Positions 8,316 to 17,285 of a stretch of DNA of 64,000 nucleotides are shown here, one piece after another. This DNA comes from Actinoplanes sp. SE50/110 (lineage in GTDB: Bacteria; Actinomycetota; Actinomycetes; Mycobacteriales; Micromonosporaceae). Numbering within the stretch: the stretch's first letter is position 1; the number at the start of each line of letters is the position of its first letter. The notes under the pieces are model-generated. The model ran no database searches. It was not told where the DNA came from and saw only the letters and a list, made by a program, of their open reading frames with translations. The position numbers were made by a program, and so were the translations under genes. Location: assembly GCF_900119315.1 (NCBI RefSeq), contig NZ_LT827010.1, forward strand, positions 470,001-534,000. Reading direction: 5' to 3'.

Positions 8316-8334
8316 TACCTTGCGGCGCAAGGTA
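8316..8334. promoter_or_regulatory. Palindromic operator upstream of padR
   Basis: TACCTTGC-GGC-GCAAGGTA is a perfect 8-bp inverted repeat with a 3-bp centre, ending 11 bp before the padR ATG. Position and symmetry fit an autoregulatory PadR site. PadR binding is inferred. Confidence 0.8.
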
Positions 8335-8345
8335 CTCTGTCGTGC

Positions 8346-8690
8346 ATGGGAGAGGCAGCGCAGCTGGCGTCCGGGCTCAAGCGCGGAACGCTCGAATTTT
8401 GCGTGCTCGCGATGGTGGAGTTCGAGGATCGGTACGGCACCGAGATCGTCCGGCGGCTCGCCGAGGAGCAGTCCCTCGCCGCGACCGAGGGGACGATCTA
8501 TCCGCTGCTGTCCCGGCTTCGCCGCGGCGGCATGCTGGACAGCAAGTGGGCGGAGTCGCCCAGCGGCCCGCCCCGGCGCTACTACAGCCTCACCCCGTCC
8601 GGGAAGTCCGCGCTCGAGAATTTCCGCACCGAGTGGGTGCCGTTCCGTCAGACCGTCGACCGTCTCGTGGGGACCGGTGGAGTCGCATGA
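8346..8690 (+). CDS. PadR-family transcriptional regulator
   Basis: 114-residue PadR winged-helix repressor. Visible features: LKRGTLEFCVLAMV helix 1, EGTIYPLLSRLRR recognition helix (about 55-67), and the wing GPPRRYYSLTPSGK. Its stop overlaps the ATG of the HAAS-domain gene (ATGA), so the pair is translationally coupled, the common arrangement where PadR represses itself and its membrane partner. A perfect palindrome lies 12-30 bp upstream. The ATG has no strong ribosome site and transcripts may be nearly leaderless. Confidence 0.93.
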   Translation: MGEAAQLASGLKRGTLEFCVLAMVEFEDRYGTEIVRRLAEEQSLAATEGTIYPLLSRLRRGGMLDSKWAESPSGPPRRYYSLTPSGKSALENFRTEWVPFRQTVDRLVGTGGVA

Positions 8691-9190
8691 AACCCAACCA
8701 GACCGACCTGGTCGGTGAATACCTGCACGAGGTGGACCTGCGGTTGAGCGGCCTGCCCCTGCTGCAGCGCCGCGAGTTGCTGGCCGATCTGGCCGCGCAC
8801 ATCGCCACCGAGCGGACCGACCGGGACGTGCGGTCGGAGGCCGAGCTGATCGAGATCCTCGAGCGGCTGGGCAGCCCCGAGGTGGTGGCGGCCGCCGCCT
8901 ACGAGGAGGCCGGCGCGGGGACGCCGCGCACCGCATCCGTCCCGCCGCCGTTCGTCGCGCCGCCGCCGTTCGCCGCTCCGTCGTTCGCCGCCCCACCGCC
9001 GGCGCCCCGGACGGCTCGACCGCCGCGGCTCCTGTGGCTCTTCGGAGCGCTGGCCGCGGTCGGCGTGATGCTGGTCCTCTGCCTGGCCGGCGCCCTGATG
9101 GTGAGCCGGAGCACGCAGGACAGCCCGCCGGCGGTGACCACCCCGGTCCAGGCCACCCCGGCGACGCCGACCACCCCGTCGACGCCTTAG
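8687..9190 (+). CDS. HAAS-domain (DUF1700-like) membrane protein
   Basis: 167-residue protein coupled to padR by an ATGA overlap. Residues 1-75 form the HAAS helical domain (YLHEVDLRLSGLPLLQRRELL), found as partner of PadR regulators. A proline/alanine-rich linker (85-112) precedes one transmembrane helix (about 114-139) and a short Thr/Pro tail. Proteins of this type are membrane partners of stress or envelope responses; this one's signal is unknown. Just past the stop a 49-bp tandem repeat begins, encoding more Pro/Thr-rich sequence, so the tail may once have been longer. Confidence 0.85.
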   Translation: MKPNQTDLVGEYLHEVDLRLSGLPLLQRRELLADLAAHIATERTDRDVRSEAELIEILERLGSPEVVAAAAYEEAGAGTPRTASVPPPFVAPPPFAAPSFAAPPPAPRTARPPRLLWLFGALAAVGVMLVLCLAGALMVSRSTQDSPPAVTTPVQATPATPTTPSTP

Positions 9191-9195
9191 CCGTC

Positions 9196-9320
9196 GGTCC
9201 GGCCGACGCCGGCGCCGGCGACCCCGACCGACGCCCCAGTCGTTGGTCCGGCCGACGCCGGCACCGGCGACCCCGACCGACGCCCCAGTCGTCGGTCGGG
9301 AGGACGCCGGCGCCCGCCAC
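9196..9320. repeat. 49-bp tandem repeat, about 2.5 copies
   Basis: Units start at 9196, 9245 and 9294 (GGTCCGGCCGACGCCGGC...); the first two differ at only two positions. It fills the gap between convergent genes (HAAS protein and XPB helicase). The unit is not a multiple of 3, so it is not a simple peptide repeat. Confidence 0.9.
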
Positions 9321-9332
9321 CGTGACGGCGGC

Positions 9333-10979
9333 CTAGTCCACCTGGAGAACGTCGTCGGCGTCGACGATGGTGTAGGCGTAGCCCTGCTCGGCCAGGAAGC
9401 GCTGCCGGTGCGCGGCGTACTCGGTGTCGATGGTGTCGCGGGACACCACCGAGTAGAAGTGCGCCTGCCGCCCGTCGCCCTTGGGCCGCAGCACCCGCCC
9501 GAGGCGCTGCGCCTCCTCCTGCCGGGAGCCGAAGGTGCCGGAGACCTGGATCGCCACCGCCGCCTCGGGCAGGTCGATGGAGAAGTTGCCGACCTTGGAC
9601 AGCACCAGGGTGCGCAGCTCACCGGAGCGGAACGCGTCGAACAGCCGCTCCCGCTCCTTGTTGCTGGTGGAGCCCTCGACGATCGGGGCGTCCAGGTACT
9701 CGCCGAGGGTGTGCAGCTGGTCCAGGAAGCCGCCGATGACCAGCACCTGCTCCTGCGGGTGCCGGGCGACCAGGGCCTTGACCACGGGCAGCTTGGTGCG
9801 GGCGGTGGCGGCCGCCTTGTAGCGCTCCTCGGCGTCGGTCACCGCGTACGCCATCCGCTCCTGCTCGGTGAGCGTGACGCGGACCTCGACGCACTCGGCG
9901 GGGGCGATCCAGCCCTGCGCCTCGATGTCCTTCCACGGGGCGTCGTAGCGTTTCGGGCCGATCAGCGAGAACACGTCGCCCTCCCGGCCGTCCTCGCGGA
10001 CCAGGGTGGCGGTCAGCCCCAGCCGGCGGCGGGCCTGCAGGTCGGCGGTGAACCGGAAGATCGGCGCGGGCAGCAGGTGCACCTCGTCGTAGACGACCAG
10101 GCCCCAGTCGCGGGCGCCGAACAGGTCGAGGTGGGTGAAGTTGCCGCCCCGGCGGGCGGTCAGCACCTGGTAGGTGGCGATGGTGACCGGGCGGATCTCC
10201 TTGCGTTCGCCGCTGTACTCGCCGATCTCCTCCTCGGTGAGCGTGGTGCGGGCGATCAGTTCGCGTTTCCACTGCCGGCCGGCCACCGTGTTGGTGACCA
10301 GGATCAGCGTGGTCGCCTTGGCGGTGGCCATCGCCGCCGCGCCGACCAGGGTCTTGCCCGCGCCGCAGGGCAGCACCACGACGCCGGAGCCGCCGGCCCA
10401 GAACCCGTCGACCGCCTCCTGCTGGTACGACCGGAGGGTCCAGCCGTCCTGTCTCAGCTCGATCGGGTGCGCCTCGCCGTCGACGTAACCGGCCAGGTCC
10501 TCGGCCGGCCAGCCGAGCTTGAGCAGCGCCTGCTTGAGCCGGCCACGCTCGGAGGCGTGCACCGCGATGGTCTCGTCGTCGAGCCGGGCGCCGAGCATGC
10601 CGGCCAGCTTCTTCGATTTCGACACCTCGAGCAGCACGATCCTGTCGAGCCCCCGCAGGACCAGGCCGTGCACCGGGTCGTTGAGCAGTTGCAGCCGGCC
10701 GTAGCGGTCCATCGTCTCGGCGACGTCGACGAGCAGGGCGTGGGGCACCGGGTATCGCGAATATGTGATCAGGGCGTCGACGACGCTCTCGGCGTCGTGC
10801 CCGGCGGCCCGCGAGTTCCACAGGCCGAGCGGGGTCAGCCGGTACGTGTGCACGTGCTCCGGGGAGCGCTCCAGCTCGGCGAACGGCGCGATCGCCATCC
10901 GGCAGGCCTGGGCATCCGGGTGATCGACTTCAAGGAGCAGGGTCTTGTCCGACTGAACGATCAGCGGTCCGCCGTTCAC
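9333..10979 (-). CDS. XPB-like superfamily 2 DNA helicase
   Basis: 548-residue SF2 helicase of the bacterial XPB/ERCC3 group, a 3'-5' ATP-dependent DNA unwinding or translocating enzyme. Walker A PCGAGKT is at about 214, DEVH forms motif II (XPB group), and motif VI is QRLGRVLRP. An N-terminal domain of about 180 residues precedes the motor. The GTG at 10979 was chosen over a TTG 6 nt upstream because AGGAGG then has normal spacing. The next gene upstream (11107-13494) encodes a large helicase-associated protein; the two are neighbours in many actinomycetes and may act together. Confidence 0.93.
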   Translation of the reverse strand: MNGGPLIVQSDKTLLLEVDHPDAQACRMAIAPFAELERSPEHVHTYRLTPLGLWNSRAAGHDAESVVDALITYSRYPVPHALLVDVAETMDRYGRLQLLNDPVHGLVLRGLDRIVLLEVSKSKKLAGMLGARLDDETIAVHASERGRLKQALLKLGWPAEDLAGYVDGEAHPIELRQDGWTLRSYQQEAVDGFWAGGSGVVVLPCGAGKTLVGAAAMATAKATTLILVTNTVAGRQWKRELIARTTLTEEEIGEYSGERKEIRPVTIATYQVLTARRGGNFTHLDLFGARDWGLVVYDEVHLLPAPIFRFTADLQARRRLGLTATLVREDGREGDVFSLIGPKRYDAPWKDIEAQGWIAPAECVEVRVTLTEQERMAYAVTDAEERYKAAATARTKLPVVKALVARHPQEQVLVIGGFLDQLHTLGEYLDAPIVEGSTSNKERERLFDAFRSGELRTLVLSKVGNFSIDLPEAAVAIQVSGTFGSRQEEAQRLGRVLRPKGDGRQAHFYSVVSRDTIDTEYAAHRQRFLAEQGYAYTIVDADDVLQVD

Positions 10980-11106
10980 GCACAACCTCCGGTAAAAAGG
11001 CGACCCTCCAGTCTGCCACGGAATTCCGGCTGCAACGTTCCGGCGGGTTCAGCCGTGTGTATGGGGGGCAGGTCGTGTTGCCACGGGGGCGATCACGACC
11101 GCCCGC

Positions 11107-13494
11107 CTACTCCTCGGTGACCGCCGCGGTGATCCGGTGCAGCGCGAACGTGTGGGTGTTCTCGCCGCGTTCGTCCTCGGCGCGCAGGTAGCCGGCGCTC
11201 AGCGACACCGGCCGGACCAGGCGGGACAGCGTGGCGCCGTGGGAGTCGACGTACCCCACCCAGACCTTCGCCCGGTCCCGGACCGCCTGCTGCAGCACCG
11301 CCATCGCCTGGCTGTGCTGCTGCACCGCGGTCAGCCCGGGCACCGCCTGGCCCTGCGCGGCCCGCACGGTCACCGGCGCCCGCCGGGCCGCCCGGGTCGC
11401 GATGTCCCCGCGCCGCAGTTGCTCGACCACCCCGGCCAGCCGGGGGCCGGCCAGCGACGGCGGGCCGGCCGGCTCGGCGATCCGCGGCGTCCGGCTCGGC
11501 GCGCGCCGCGCTTTGGGCCGGGTCAGCACGGCCGCGCCGCCGGCGTCCTCGGCGACCGGGGCGAACCCGGCCTCGCGCAGGGCACCCAGCAGCCGGGCCA
11601 CCGGGCGAGGGCTGACCAGCACGGTCGGCGCGATCCGGCGCAGGTCCAGACCGGTCACCCGGCGATCGGCGAGCACCTCGGCGATCAGCGCCTCGTCGTC
11701 GCTGCGCAGATAGGATCCGGCGGAGCCGCTGCGCAGCCCGCCGTGCCTGCGGGCGGCATCGTCGATCAGATACTCCAGGGTCTGCGGGACCGGGGTGCGC
11801 GATCGGCGGCGGAACACCGCGTGCAAATCGGCGGCGGTGTAACCGACGTCCAGGGCCCGGCGCACGCTGGCCGGGGTGACCCGGAAGACGCTGGCCCCAC
11901 CGACCGACTCGGGCTCGGCGATCACGTCGAGCTCGGCGGCGAGCTCCGGTTCCGGCGGGCCGGGCACCACCACCGTCAGGTCCGCCTGCACCAGCACGTG
12001 GTCGACCGGTGCGGGCAGCAGCACGTCGAGGGCGCGGACGGCGTCCGCGGGCGTCTCCTCGGGGTGCAGACCCAGCGGGTCACTCTCGGTCAGCTCGGGG
12101 GCGCTGATCAGCAACCGGCCGTACGACGTGAGCGCCCCCAGGCCGGTCACCCCGAGCAGAGCCGCCCCGGCACACCCGTCGCGGTGCCCCAGCTCGCGTC
12201 CCCGGGCCCGGCGGGGCGCCTGCCACGCCAGCAGCGCCAGCAGATCGTCCACCGCCGGCGCCGCGCCCGGTTCCAGGTCGGCCAGCGCGTCCAGCGCCTC
12301 CCGCCGGGCCTGCGGGGCGCCGGCCCGTTCGGCGTCCGGGGCGAGCGCGTTGATCGGCCGGTCCCGCTCGTCGCGCCGGCCGACCAGGCCGGGCTGCCGG
12401 GTCATCAGCAGCCAGGCGCGGGCCAGCGTGGCCCAGCGGTGCGCCATGCCGGCCGCGCGCCACAGGTCGTACGCCCCGGTCGGCAGGAAGATGTCCTGCA
12501 CCGCGCCGGGCACCCGGTGCGCCGACGTCTCCGACTCGCCGAGCAGCCCGGCCGCGTAGGCCACCTCGACGAGCAGCGCCGCGCCGGCCTCGTCCACCCC
12601 GGCCACCCGGGCCAGCCGTTTCAGGTCGCGCACGCCGAGCCCGCCGGTCTTGAGCACCGGGGCCGGCTCGGCGGCGAGCGCCTCCAGGACCGCCTCGACC
12701 GCGCGCACCGCCTCCATGGTCTGCCCGGCGCCGGCCGAGTCGACCGCCTTCGCGTCGCGCACCGGTGCCTGCGGCAGCGGCGGGAACGGCCGCAGCGGAC
12801 CCAGCGGGCCCGACTCGCGGCGCAGCAGCAGGCCCACCTCGCGGGGCAGCTCGACCAGGTCGCCATCCGGGCGGGGAGCGCGGCCGGCCTCCGAGATGGG
12901 CACCAGGATGTGCTGGTCGACCAGCCATCGGATCGGCTCGGCGACGGCGTCCCGGGCCAGCGAACCGACCGGCGGGCCGGCGGCCAGCCGGTCCAGCACC
13001 GCGCGGGCGCCGGGCGGCGCGGCGAGGACGGTGCGGCGCATTCTCGCCCGGTCGGCGACCAGCGCGGCGGCGTGCGCGTCCAGATAGTCGGCCGGGCGTC
13101 CCAGGCCGGCCGGATACGGCGAGGTGACCTCGTCGACCGCGGCGACCACCTGCAGCGCCTCCGGCGGGCCGTGCAGCAGGAACCGGACCCGCAGCCGGTC
13201 GACCGCCACCCGCACGTCGTCGGCGGCCACCCCGGAGGCCAGCTCCACGATGGCGTCGACCGAGGTGAGGGCGGTGTCCGCGGATCGGGTGACCCGCGCG
13301 GCGTCGAGGATGGTCAGGGTGAACTCGTCCAGCCCGTCCAGGCAGCGGGCGACCGAGCCGCGCGACTGCGCGCGCACGGCCAGCGCCGAGATGTCGGCGG
13401 GCACCGGAACGACCAGGTCAGGGCGCAGCTGAAGGAGCGCGCCCAGCGCCTCGTCGGGCAGCGACCGGAGTTGATCCGCAAATGTGGTGGCCAT
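11107..13494 (-). CDS. Helicase-associated (XPB/Ssl2-like C-terminal) protein
   Basis: 795-residue protein of the actinobacterial helicase-C-terminal/Ssl2-like family. It lacks visible Walker motifs, so it is probably not itself an ATPase. Features: N-terminal FADQLRSLPDEALGALLQLRPDL typical of the family, several winged-helix-like segments, and a C-terminal WYL-like beta module (VWVGYVDSHGATLSRLVRPVSL). Its gene is directly upstream of the XPB helicase on the same strand. The role is unknown; a DNA-binding partner of the helicase is plausible. The start at 13494 (MATTFAD) follows a weak GAAGA site. Confidence 0.85.
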   Translation of the reverse strand: MATTFADQLRSLPDEALGALLQLRPDLVVPVPADISALAVRAQSRGSVARCLDGLDEFTLTILDAARVTRSADTALTSVDAIVELASGVAADDVRVAVDRLRVRFLLHGPPEALQVVAAVDEVTSPYPAGLGRPADYLDAHAAALVADRARMRRTVLAAPPGARAVLDRLAAGPPVGSLARDAVAEPIRWLVDQHILVPISEAGRAPRPDGDLVELPREVGLLLRRESGPLGPLRPFPPLPQAPVRDAKAVDSAGAGQTMEAVRAVEAVLEALAAEPAPVLKTGGLGVRDLKRLARVAGVDEAGAALLVEVAYAAGLLGESETSAHRVPGAVQDIFLPTGAYDLWRAAGMAHRWATLARAWLLMTRQPGLVGRRDERDRPINALAPDAERAGAPQARREALDALADLEPGAAPAVDDLLALLAWQAPRRARGRELGHRDGCAGAALLGVTGLGALTSYGRLLISAPELTESDPLGLHPEETPADAVRALDVLLPAPVDHVLVQADLTVVVPGPPEPELAAELDVIAEPESVGGASVFRVTPASVRRALDVGYTAADLHAVFRRRSRTPVPQTLEYLIDDAARRHGGLRSGSAGSYLRSDDEALIAEVLADRRVTGLDLRRIAPTVLVSPRPVARLLGALREAGFAPVAEDAGGAAVLTRPKARRAPSRTPRIAEPAGPPSLAGPRLAGVVEQLRRGDIATRAARRAPVTVRAAQGQAVPGLTAVQQHSQAMAVLQQAVRDRAKVWVGYVDSHGATLSRLVRPVSLSAGYLRAEDERGENTHTFALHRITAAVTEE

Positions 13495-13573
13495 CGTCTT
13501 CAACGCTAACGTTCATGGGACGATGGTGACGGGTCCGGGCGTGGCCGGACCTCTTTCAGGAGGAGGACGGAAC

Positions 13574-13741
13574 GTGGCGTCGAAGGCCAAGAAGCAGGAG
13601 AGCCCGGCTCTGAAGGGGCACCTCCAGGTTTCCGAGCTGGTCTCGGACCGGGCCGCCGCCCCGTCGCCGTTCGGCGACGACCAGAGCTTCCCGCTGCCGC
13701 TGGAGCGCCTGCGCAGCCTGCCGGAGTCGCAGACGCACTGA
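13574..13741 (+). CDS. Small conserved-type hypothetical protein (55 aa)
   Basis: Short frame with a strong AGGAGGAGG site 6 nt before the GTG, which is the main reason to call it. The protein is soluble and begins with lysines (ASKAKKQESPALKGHLQ), then VSELVSDRAAAPSPFGDDQSF and an amphipathic PLPLERLRSLPE. No domain recognised. It is divergent from the helicase-associated gene and upstream of the cold-shock gene. Could be expressed with the latter. Confidence 0.65.
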   Translation: MASKAKKQESPALKGHLQVSELVSDRAAAPSPFGDDQSFPLPLERLRSLPESQTH

Positions 13742-13909
13742 TCCGGCCCGGTCGGCTCCGACCTGGGCACGAGGCGGCGAACACGTACTTTCTGTCCGGC
13801 TTGCCCGGCTTCCCGGCCCGGCTGGAGGAGATTGCAGTTGGGTCCGGGGCCGCGGCTGGATAGGCTCCCCGTGAGCAGTTGTGTCCATTGAGTGAAGTTG
13901 AGGTCAGCG

Positions 13910-14308
13910 GTGCCCACGGGTCGAGTGAAGTGGTACGACGCGACGAAGGGATTCGGATTCGTCACCAGTGATGAGGGCGGCGACGTGTTCCTGCCCAAGG
14001 GTGCGCTGCCGGCGGGGGTCGCCGACCTGAAAACGGGACAGCGGATCGAGTTCGGCGTCGTGGACAGCCGCAAGGGCGCCCAGGCGCTCGGCGTGAAACT
14101 GCTGGACGCGCCGCCGTCGCTGGCGCTGCGCGACGCCGAGGCGCGCCGCCGCCCGGCCGAGGAGACGGCCAGCATGATCGAGGACATGATCAAGGTCCTG
14201 GAGAACACCGTGCAGCCCGTGCTGCAGCGTGGCCGTTACCCGGACAAGAAGACCGCGGCCAAGATCGCGCAGCTGATGCACGCGGTCGCCCGCGAGTTCG
14301 AGCTCTAG
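13910..14308 (+). CDS. Cold-shock domain protein with C-terminal extension
   Basis: 132 residues. The first 67 form a cold-shock domain: VPTGRVKWYDATKGFGF, RNP1 KGFGFVTS (13-20) and RNP2 DVFLPKG (25-31), which bind single-stranded nucleic acid. A helical extension (70-132) is not present in the about 67-residue CspA type. GTG 13910 was chosen because GAGG lies 6 nt upstream and it matches the usual M/VPTG start; an upstream GTG (13892) would add six residues. Its TAG stop and the TAG of convergent mqnD share the palindrome CTAG. Confidence 0.93.
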   Translation: MPTGRVKWYDATKGFGFVTSDEGGDVFLPKGALPAGVADLKTGQRIEFGVVDSRKGAQALGVKLLDAPPSLALRDAEARRRPAEETASMIEDMIKVLENTVQPVLQRGRYPDKKTAAKIAQLMHAVAREFEL

Positions 14309-15126
14309 AGAAACGACGGCACCGCTGGCGTGAGACCCGCCGCCGCCGCGCGTCCGAGCAGGGCGTCGGCGGCGGCGAGTCCGTCCTTGCCCAGATCCAG
14401 GGTGAACTCGTTGACGTAGAGCTCGATGTGCTGGCGGACCACGGCCGGCTCCATCTCCTGCGCGTTGGCCAGGATGAAGTCCTGGCTGGCGGCCGGGTCG
14501 AGCCAGCCCTGGCGCAGTGAGTCCCGGATCCACCCGGTGGCCGCGGCGGGGTCGACGACGCCCCGCTTGGCGAGGATCGCACCGAGCGGAATGGGCAGGC
14601 CGGTGTCCGATTCCCACCACTCGCCGAGATCGGCCAGCGCGGTCAACCCGTACCGCTGGTAGGTGAACCGGGCCTCGTGGATGACCAGGCCGGCGTCCCA
14701 CGTGCCGGCGGCCACCCCGGGCATGATCTGGTGGAACGGGACGACCTCGATCCGGGCCGGCGGGTGCTCGGCGGACCAGAGGCGCATCAACAGGTAGGCC
14801 GTGGTGCGGTCGCCGGGCACGGCCACGGTGGCGCCGGTCAGGTCGGTGCGCCCGTCGCGGGTCAGCACCAGCGGGCCGCAGCCCCGGCCCAGGGCGCCTC
14901 CGCAGGGCAGCAGCTCATAGTCGCCGAGCAGCCACGGCAGCGCCGCGTAACTCACCTTGACCAGGTCGAATGCGCCCTGCTCGGCGGCCGTGTTGGTGAC
15001 GTCGACGTCGGCGAAGGTCAGGTCGACCGCAGGCGCGCCGGGGACCAGGCCGTGGATCAGCGCGTGGAAGACGAAGGTGTCGTTGGGGCACGGGGAGACC
15101 GCGAGCGAGAGCGCCACGGCATTCAC
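14305..15126 (-). CDS. mqnD: 1,4-dihydroxy-6-naphthoate synthase (futalosine pathway)
   Basis: 273-residue periplasmic-binding-fold enzyme that converts cyclic dehypoxanthinyl futalosine to 1,4-dihydroxy-6-naphthoate for menaquinone. The N-terminus SLAVSPCPNDTFVFHALIHG is characteristic of MqnD, and the MPGVAAGTWDAGLVIHEARFTYQ region holds the catalytic-His neighbourhood. The GTG start lies just after AGGCAGGGG. mqnB is at 22307-23110, so the pathway genes are split by an accessory cassette. Its stop overlaps that of the convergent cold-shock gene. Confidence 0.95.
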   Translation of the reverse strand: MNAVALSLAVSPCPNDTFVFHALIHGLVPGAPAVDLTFADVDVTNTAAEQGAFDLVKVSYAALPWLLGDYELLPCGGALGRGCGPLVLTRDGRTDLTGATVAVPGDRTTAYLLMRLWSAEHPPARIEVVPFHQIMPGVAAGTWDAGLVIHEARFTYQRYGLTALADLGEWWESDTGLPIPLGAILAKRGVVDPAAATGWIRDSLRQGWLDPAASQDFILANAQEMEPAVVRQHIELYVNEFTLDLGKDGLAAADALLGRAAAAGLTPAVPSFL

Positions 15127-15257
15127 GCTAGCCCCTGCCTCGGAGACGCCGCATATGGCTCCCCGGAAAAATATTCACATTCACCTCTGGCTTTAACACG
15201 GTGTGAATTTCTACACTCCGCCTTGTCGGATCATTTGATCTACCAAGGGGGTGCCCC

Positions 15258-17285
15258 GTGCGTCGCAGACTGCTCGCGGGCGTCCTGGTGCTCGGCCTCA
15301 CCGGTGGGCTGTCCGCGCCCGCCGAAGCCGCGGTGACCTGGACGCCCGCCAACGACCTGGAGGGCGCGTGCGTCACCCTCCAGGCGTTCAACGGATCGAC
15401 TCCGCTCGGCTACGTCTTCAAGGACTCGGTCGGCTACGGCTTCACCGGCACCGCCGCCAAGGCCGAGCCGTTCCGGTTCGAGGCCACCCAGCTCGGCCGG
15501 TACGTGCTGCGCGACCACACCGGCGCGCCGCCGTACCAGAGCATGCTCGGCTGGGTGTGGGCCGGCGACTCGTACGGCGACCGGGCCGACTGGACGGTCA
15601 GCTCCGCCACCGGGCGCTACCGGCTGGTCAGCACCGCGACCGGTCAGCAGATGGGCCGCTACCTGGGCGGACTCGGCGCCGGCAGTGCCACCATGGCGCT
15701 CACCCCGGCCACCGGTTGCGCCGCGATCCCGGACATCGCCACCGGGGTGGGCGGCACCCCGGGACCCTCCGTCGGCGCCGACGGCAAACTCGTCGGCTGG
15801 ATCGACGCGCACGCGCACATCACCGCCGGCGAGGCGTTCGGCGGATCCCTGCACTGCGGTGACGCCTATGCGGCCGGCGGCGCCCCGGTCGCGCTGGCCG
15901 GCTGCCCGTCGCACGCCACCCTCGGCTGGGGCGCGCTGCTCGAGGCGATCATCGCGGGCACCGATCCGATCAACTCCTCCGAACAGGGCTGGCCGTCGTT
16001 CACCGACTGGCCGCAGCACGACACCGAGCTGCACGAGGCGTCCTACTTCCGCAGCCTGGAACGTGCCTGGCAGTCCGGCCAGCGGGTGCTCAACGTGCTG
16101 CTGGTGGCGAACCGGGTGATCTGTGAGCTGACCCCGGTGCACACCTCCTGCGACGAGATGGACCAGATCCGGGCCCAGTCCACCTATCTGCGCCGGATGC
16201 AGGACTACATCGACGCGCGCAGCGGCGGGCCGGGCAAGGGCTGGTTCCGGCTGGCCACCACGCCGGCCGAGGTCCGCGCGATCGCCGCGCAGGGCAGACT
16301 CGCGGTCACCATCGGGGTGGAGAACTCGGAGATCTTCGGCTGCCGGGAGATCCGGGACGTGCCGCAGTGCACCACCGCGGACATCGACCGGGGTCTCGAC
16401 GAGCTGCAGGGCATGGGGGTCAGCGGCTTCTACCCGGTGCACAAGTTCGACAACGCGTTCGGCGGCACCCGGTTCGACTCCGGGCTCACCGGCGCCGCGA
16501 TCAACGTCGGCCAGTTGCTCTCCAGCGGGCACTGGTGGCAGGCGACCAGCTGCACCGGCCCGTCCGACAATGATCAGCCGCTGGTCAGTGACGACCTGGC
16601 CAAGCTGCTCAGCCTCGGCGTCGGGCTGCCGGCCGGCACGATCCTGCCCGTCTACCCCAGCGGCAAGATCTGCAACACCCGCGGGCTGACCACCATCGGC
16701 CGTTACCTGATCCAGAAGATGATCGACCGCGGCCTGATCATCCACATCGACCACATGAGCGTGAAGACCGCGAACGACGTGCTCGACATGGCCGTGCAGG
16801 CCGGTTACCCGGGGGTCACCTCGGTGCACAGCTGGGCCGACCGGGCCCTGGTCGACCGGGTGCTGCAGGCCGGCGGCTTCGTGGCCGGTTACGCCTTCGC
16901 GGCCACCGACGACGGCCAGGGCACCGGCACGTTCCTCGACGAGTGGCGGGCCAACAACGCACTCCCCAACGGCAACCGGATCGTCGGGTACGGGGTGGGC
17001 ACCGACGTGAACGGCCTCGGCACCCAGGCCGCCCCGCGGCTGACCGCCGGCGCCGGCCCGCTCACCTACCCGTTCGCCGGGCTGAATGGCACCACCATCA
17101 ACCGCCAGGTGTGGGGGACCCGCACGTTCGACCTGAACACCGACGGCGTGGCGCAGTACGGGCTGTACGCCGACTGGATCACCGACCTGGTCCAGCAGGC
17201 CGGCCCGGATCGGGCCAAGCTGCGGGCGCAACTGATGCAGGGCGCCGAGGCGTACGTCGAGATGTGGGAGAAAGCCCGTCCATGA
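15258..17285 (+). CDS. Secreted amidohydrolase-fold metalloenzyme (peptidase M19/renal dipeptidase-like)
   Basis: 675-residue exported protein. Signal peptide about 1-24 (cleavage near AEA-AV). Residues 25-160 look like a beta-rich, possibly trefoil carbohydrate-binding module. The catalytic part (from about 175) has D.H.H at 183-187, GVEN with Glu355, HIDH at 496-499 and VHS at 523-525, the metal-ligand pattern of TIM-barrel hydrolases; the spread resembles M19 dipeptidases but with large insertions. Substrate unknown. Its stop overlaps the start of an MFS gene (ATGA), followed by a GH1 glycosidase, suggesting breakdown and uptake of a glycosylated compound. Confidence 0.75.
   Translation: MRRRLLAGVLVLGLTGGLSAPAEAAVTWTPANDLEGACVTLQAFNGSTPLGYVFKDSVGYGFTGTAAKAEPFRFEATQLGRYVLRDHTGAPPYQSMLGWVWAGDSYGDRADWTVSSATGRYRLVSTATGQQMGRYLGGLGAGSATMALTPATGCAAIPDIATGVGGTPGPSVGADGKLVGWIDAHAHITAGEAFGGSLHCGDAYAAGGAPVALAGCPSHATLGWGALLEAIIAGTDPINSSEQGWPSFTDWPQHDTELHEASYFRSLERAWQSGQRVLNVLLVANRVICELTPVHTSCDEMDQIRAQSTYLRRMQDYIDARSGGPGKGWFRLATTPAEVRAIAAQGRLAVTIGVENSEIFGCREIRDVPQCTTADIDRGLDELQGMGVSGFYPVHKFDNAFGGTRFDSGLTGAAINVGQLLSSGHWWQATSCTGPSDNDQPLVSDDLAKLLSLGVGLPAGTILPVYPSGKICNTRGLTTIGRYLIQKMIDRGLIIHIDHMSVKTANDVLDMAVQAGYPGVTSVHSWADRALVDRVLQAGGFVAGYAFAATDDGQGTGTFLDEWRANNALPNGNRIVGYGVGTDVNGLGTQAAPRLTAGAGPLTYPFAGLNGTTINRQVWGTRTFDLNTDGVAQYGLYADWITDLVQQAGPDRAKLRAQLMQGAEAYVEMWEKARP

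Noticed and set aside
9243..11120. Open frame of about 625 codons on the + strand
   Set aside because: Antisense of the XPB helicase; no domain features.
11137..13509. Open frame of about 790 codons on the + strand
   Set aside because: Antisense of the helicase-associated gene, with low-complexity composition and no ribosome site.
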